The notes below the pieces were generated by a model that was not told where the DNA came from, ran no database searches, and saw only the letters and a list, made by a program, of their open reading frames with translations. This document shows positions 14,592 to 16,235 of a DNA stretch of 16,235 nucleotides, in pieces. This DNA is from Cryomorphaceae bacterium (lineage in GTDB: Bacteria; Bacteroidota; Bacteroidia; Flavobacteriales; Schleiferiaceae): the NCBI GenBank assembly GCA_013205365.1, contig JABMNC010000065.1, positions 1-16,235 on the forward strand, read 5' to 3'. The position numbers and the translations under genes were made by a program. Each line of letters begins with the position of its first letter. The stretch's first letter is position 1.

Positions 14592-16157
14592 ATGAAGTTT
14601 GCAAAATCCCTTGCCCTTGCCACCAGTGTTTCGATTCTGGTAGCCTCCTGTGCCGACGACCTAAACCTTTCTCCTAAGTATGGTTTGACTGCGGAACAGG
14701 TTTACAGCGACCCCAATAACTACTCCAACGTTCTTGCTAAAATCTATGCTGGGCTGTCGATTTCTGGCAACAACGGCCCTGCGGGCATGCCCGATATTGG
14801 TGGAATTGATGAAGGCTTCTCACAGTACGTGCGCGTTATGTGGAACCTGCAGCAGCTCCCCACCGACGAGTCGATTTGCGGATGGGCCGACCCGGGTATC
14901 CCTGAGCTCAATTCCATGGACTGGAACGACAACTCGCCCTTTGTCAGCGCGATGTACTACCGCATCTACTACCAAATCAGCCTGGCCAATGAGTTCATTC
15001 GCTATTCGAGTGAAGACTACTTGACCACCAAGGATTTTACCGAGGCCGACAAATTGGCGATTCGCAAAATGAATGCGGAAGCTCGATACCTGCGTGCCTT
15101 GAGCTACTACCATGCCTTGGATCTTTTTGGAAACGTTCCCTTTGCCGACGAAAGCGTGCGTCCTGGTTCGGAGCCGCCCCAGCAAATAATGCGCCCTGAC
15201 CTCTTTAACTGGATCATGGACGAACTGAACGCCATAGAGCCAAGCTTGGCCGCTGCTCGCACGGACGAATACGGTCGTGCAGACCAAGGTGCCCTCTGGG
15301 CACTCCGCGCCAAAATGAATTTAAACGCTGAGGTTTATACCGGCACCCCTCGTTGGACCCAAACCATGGAGGACTGCCAGCGCATCATTGACGCAGGCTA
15401 CGGTCTGGAGACAGACTACGGATACAACTTCATGGCCGACAACCACCTGTCGCCCGAGATGATTTTTGTGGCGACGTTTGATGGCAACCGCACCCGTACT
15501 TATGGAGGTACCACCTTCTTGGTTCACTCGCACATGGGCGGATCGATGAACCAGTCCGATTTTGGCACTACTTCGGGTTGGCAGGGCAACCGCGGAACTT
15601 TTAACTGGTCCAATAAGTTTACGCTGCCCGGCGATCATCGAAGTGCATACCTGTACCGAGACGGCCAAGTGGATACCATCGCCGACGTCGGAACCTTTAC
15701 CCAGGGTATTGGAATTACCAAATGGAGGAACATCAACCGCGACAGCAGCGCTGGCGTGGAGCCCGGAACCTTTGTGGACATTGACTTCCCAATGTTTCGT
15801 TTGGCGGACTTTCACCTCATGTATGCCGAAGCCGCCGTCCGCAGCGGAAGCAATGTGGCCTCAGGCGTGAATTACTTCAACCTGGTCCGCGCGCGTGCCC
15901 TGGGCAACAGCAGCCAAAACATTTCGACACTGACGCTGGACGAGATCCTCGACGAGCGCGGCCGCGAACTCTACACGGAAGGACACCGTCGCCAGGACTT
16001 GATTCGCTTCGGGAAGTTTACCACAGGGAGCTACCTGTGGCAGTTTAAGGGCGGCGAGCAATTTGGTACTGCCGTGGGCAGCCACCTCAACCTATACCCC
16101 TTACCGGGCGCTGACCTAAACGCGAACACAAACCTGGAGCAAAACCCGGGCTATTAA
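14592..16157 (+). CDS. SusD/RagB-family nutrient-binding outer-membrane lipoprotein
   Basis: The surface lipoprotein (521 aa) that caps the SusC barrel and captures substrate. It has a signal peptide with lipobox VASC (C20 is the lipidated cysteine). The cysteine is followed by ADD, acidic residues like those of the Bacteroidota lipoprotein surface-export signal. The N-terminal SusD-like region (about 25-220) includes the helical segments DPNNYSNVLAKIYAGL and ADKLAIRKMNAEARYLRALSYYHALDLFGNVPF, the family hallmark, here spanning roughly residues 155-185. The C-terminal SusD/RagB domain contains FPMFRLADFHLMYAEAAVRSG and ILDERGRELYTEGHRRQDLIRFG. The end, LYPLPGADLNANTNLEQNPGY, is typical and shows the protein is complete. 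It is translated 12 nt after the SusC gene, so the two form one operon. Confidence 0.97.
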   Translation: MKFAKSLALATSVSILVASCADDLNLSPKYGLTAEQVYSDPNNYSNVLAKIYAGLSISGNNGPAGMPDIGGIDEGFSQYVRVMWNLQQLPTDESICGWADPGIPELNSMDWNDNSPFVSAMYYRIYYQISLANEFIRYSSEDYLTTKDFTEADKLAIRKMNAEARYLRALSYYHALDLFGNVPFADESVRPGSEPPQQIMRPDLFNWIMDELNAIEPSLAAARTDEYGRADQGALWALRAKMNLNAEVYTGTPRWTQTMEDCQRIIDAGYGLETDYGYNFMADNHLSPEMIFVATFDGNRTRTYGGTTFLVHSHMGGSMNQSDFGTTSGWQGNRGTFNWSNKFTLPGDHRSAYLYRDGQVDTIADVGTFTQGIGITKWRNINRDSSAGVEPGTFVDIDFPMFRLADFHLMYAEAAVRSGSNVASGVNYFNLVRARALGNSSQNISTLTLDEILDERGRELYTEGHRRQDLIRFGKFTTGSYLWQFKGGEQFGTAVGSHLNLYPLPGADLNANTNLEQNPGY

Positions 16158-16178
16158 TAAACCCCAATTTTAATTTTC

Positions 16179-16235
16179 ATGAAAAAAACCCTTACTCTTG
16201 CCGCAGCCCTAGTTGCTAGTGCTGCTTTTGCTCAA
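16179..16235 (+). CDS. Exported protein, 5' end only (third gene of the susCD operon)
   Basis: Nineteen codons from an ATG at 16179 run off the window: MKKTLTLAAALVASAAFAQ. This is a strong signal peptide with an AFA-Q cleavage site for signal peptidase I and no lipobox cysteine so far. It starts 21 nt after the SusD stop with no promoter or terminator between, so it should be in the same operon. Its position is that of SusE/SusF-like binding proteins or of an operon-linked enzyme, but those binding proteins are usually lipoproteins. Function cannot be assigned from 19 residues. Confidence 0.75.
   Translation, partial: MKKTLTLAAALVASAAFAQ

Noticed and set aside
1..16235. CRISPR arrays, tRNA or rRNA genes, transposons, phage genes, toxin-antitoxin or defence genes
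   Set aside because: No regularly spaced direct repeats, no cloverleaf or rRNA-like sequence, and no transposase, integrase or defence-family motif was seen on either strand.

Overview
This 16.2 kb window looks like chromosomal DNA of a Bacteroidota bacterium, probably Flavobacteriales or a related lineage with moderately high GC. The evidence is a SusC/SusD outer-membrane pair, a secreted protein with a C-terminal type B type IX secretion (T9SS) sorting domain, an asnS-rpoN pair, weak or absent Shine-Dalgarno sequences, and exact matches to the Bacteroidota promoter box TAnnTTTG in three intergenic regions. Genes are densely packed. I see no tRNA, rRNA, CRISPR array, insertion sequence, integrase or phage gene, and no gene-free stretch longer than about 150 bases.

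Layout. (1) 2-2781, plus strand: the 3' part of asnS (start outside the window) followed after 14 nt by rpoN (sigma-54), probably one transcript. (2) 2880-5054, plus strand: a large secreted protein with a cysteine-rich N-terminal half and a T9SS sorting domain, with its own promoter and a following hairpin. (3) 5129-6925, plus strand: uvrC, possibly read from a leaderless mRNA. (4) 10822-6914, minus strand: a four-gene operon in the order LolA-like periplasmic protein, FtsX-type permease, second FtsX-type permease, LolD-type ATPase. Every junction is a 4-nt stop/start overlap, and the ATPase gene overlaps the uvrC end tail to tail by 12 nt. (5) 10967-11383, plus strand: a BrxA/BrxB-family bacilliredoxin, divergent from that operon. 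(6) 11508 to the window end, plus strand: a SusC-type TonB-dependent transporter, its SusD-type lipoprotein, and the first 19 codons of a third exported protein.

How the genes fit together. The minus-strand operon is the most system-like unit: it has the parts of a Lol-like lipid or lipoprotein relay (ATPase, two different permeases, periplasmic carrier), but its cargo cannot be read from the sequence. The susCD unit is a nutrient-import module of unknown substrate; no regulator or degradative enzyme is visible before the window ends. asnS, rpoN, uvrC and the bacilliredoxin are housekeeping or stress genes.

Most of the window is recognisable biology. The points worth a second look are the LolA-like/ABC operon, the composition and cysteine split within the T9SS protein gene, the promoter-to-start geometry at 2849 and 5117, the convergent overlap at 6914-6925, and an inverted repeat upstream of susC.
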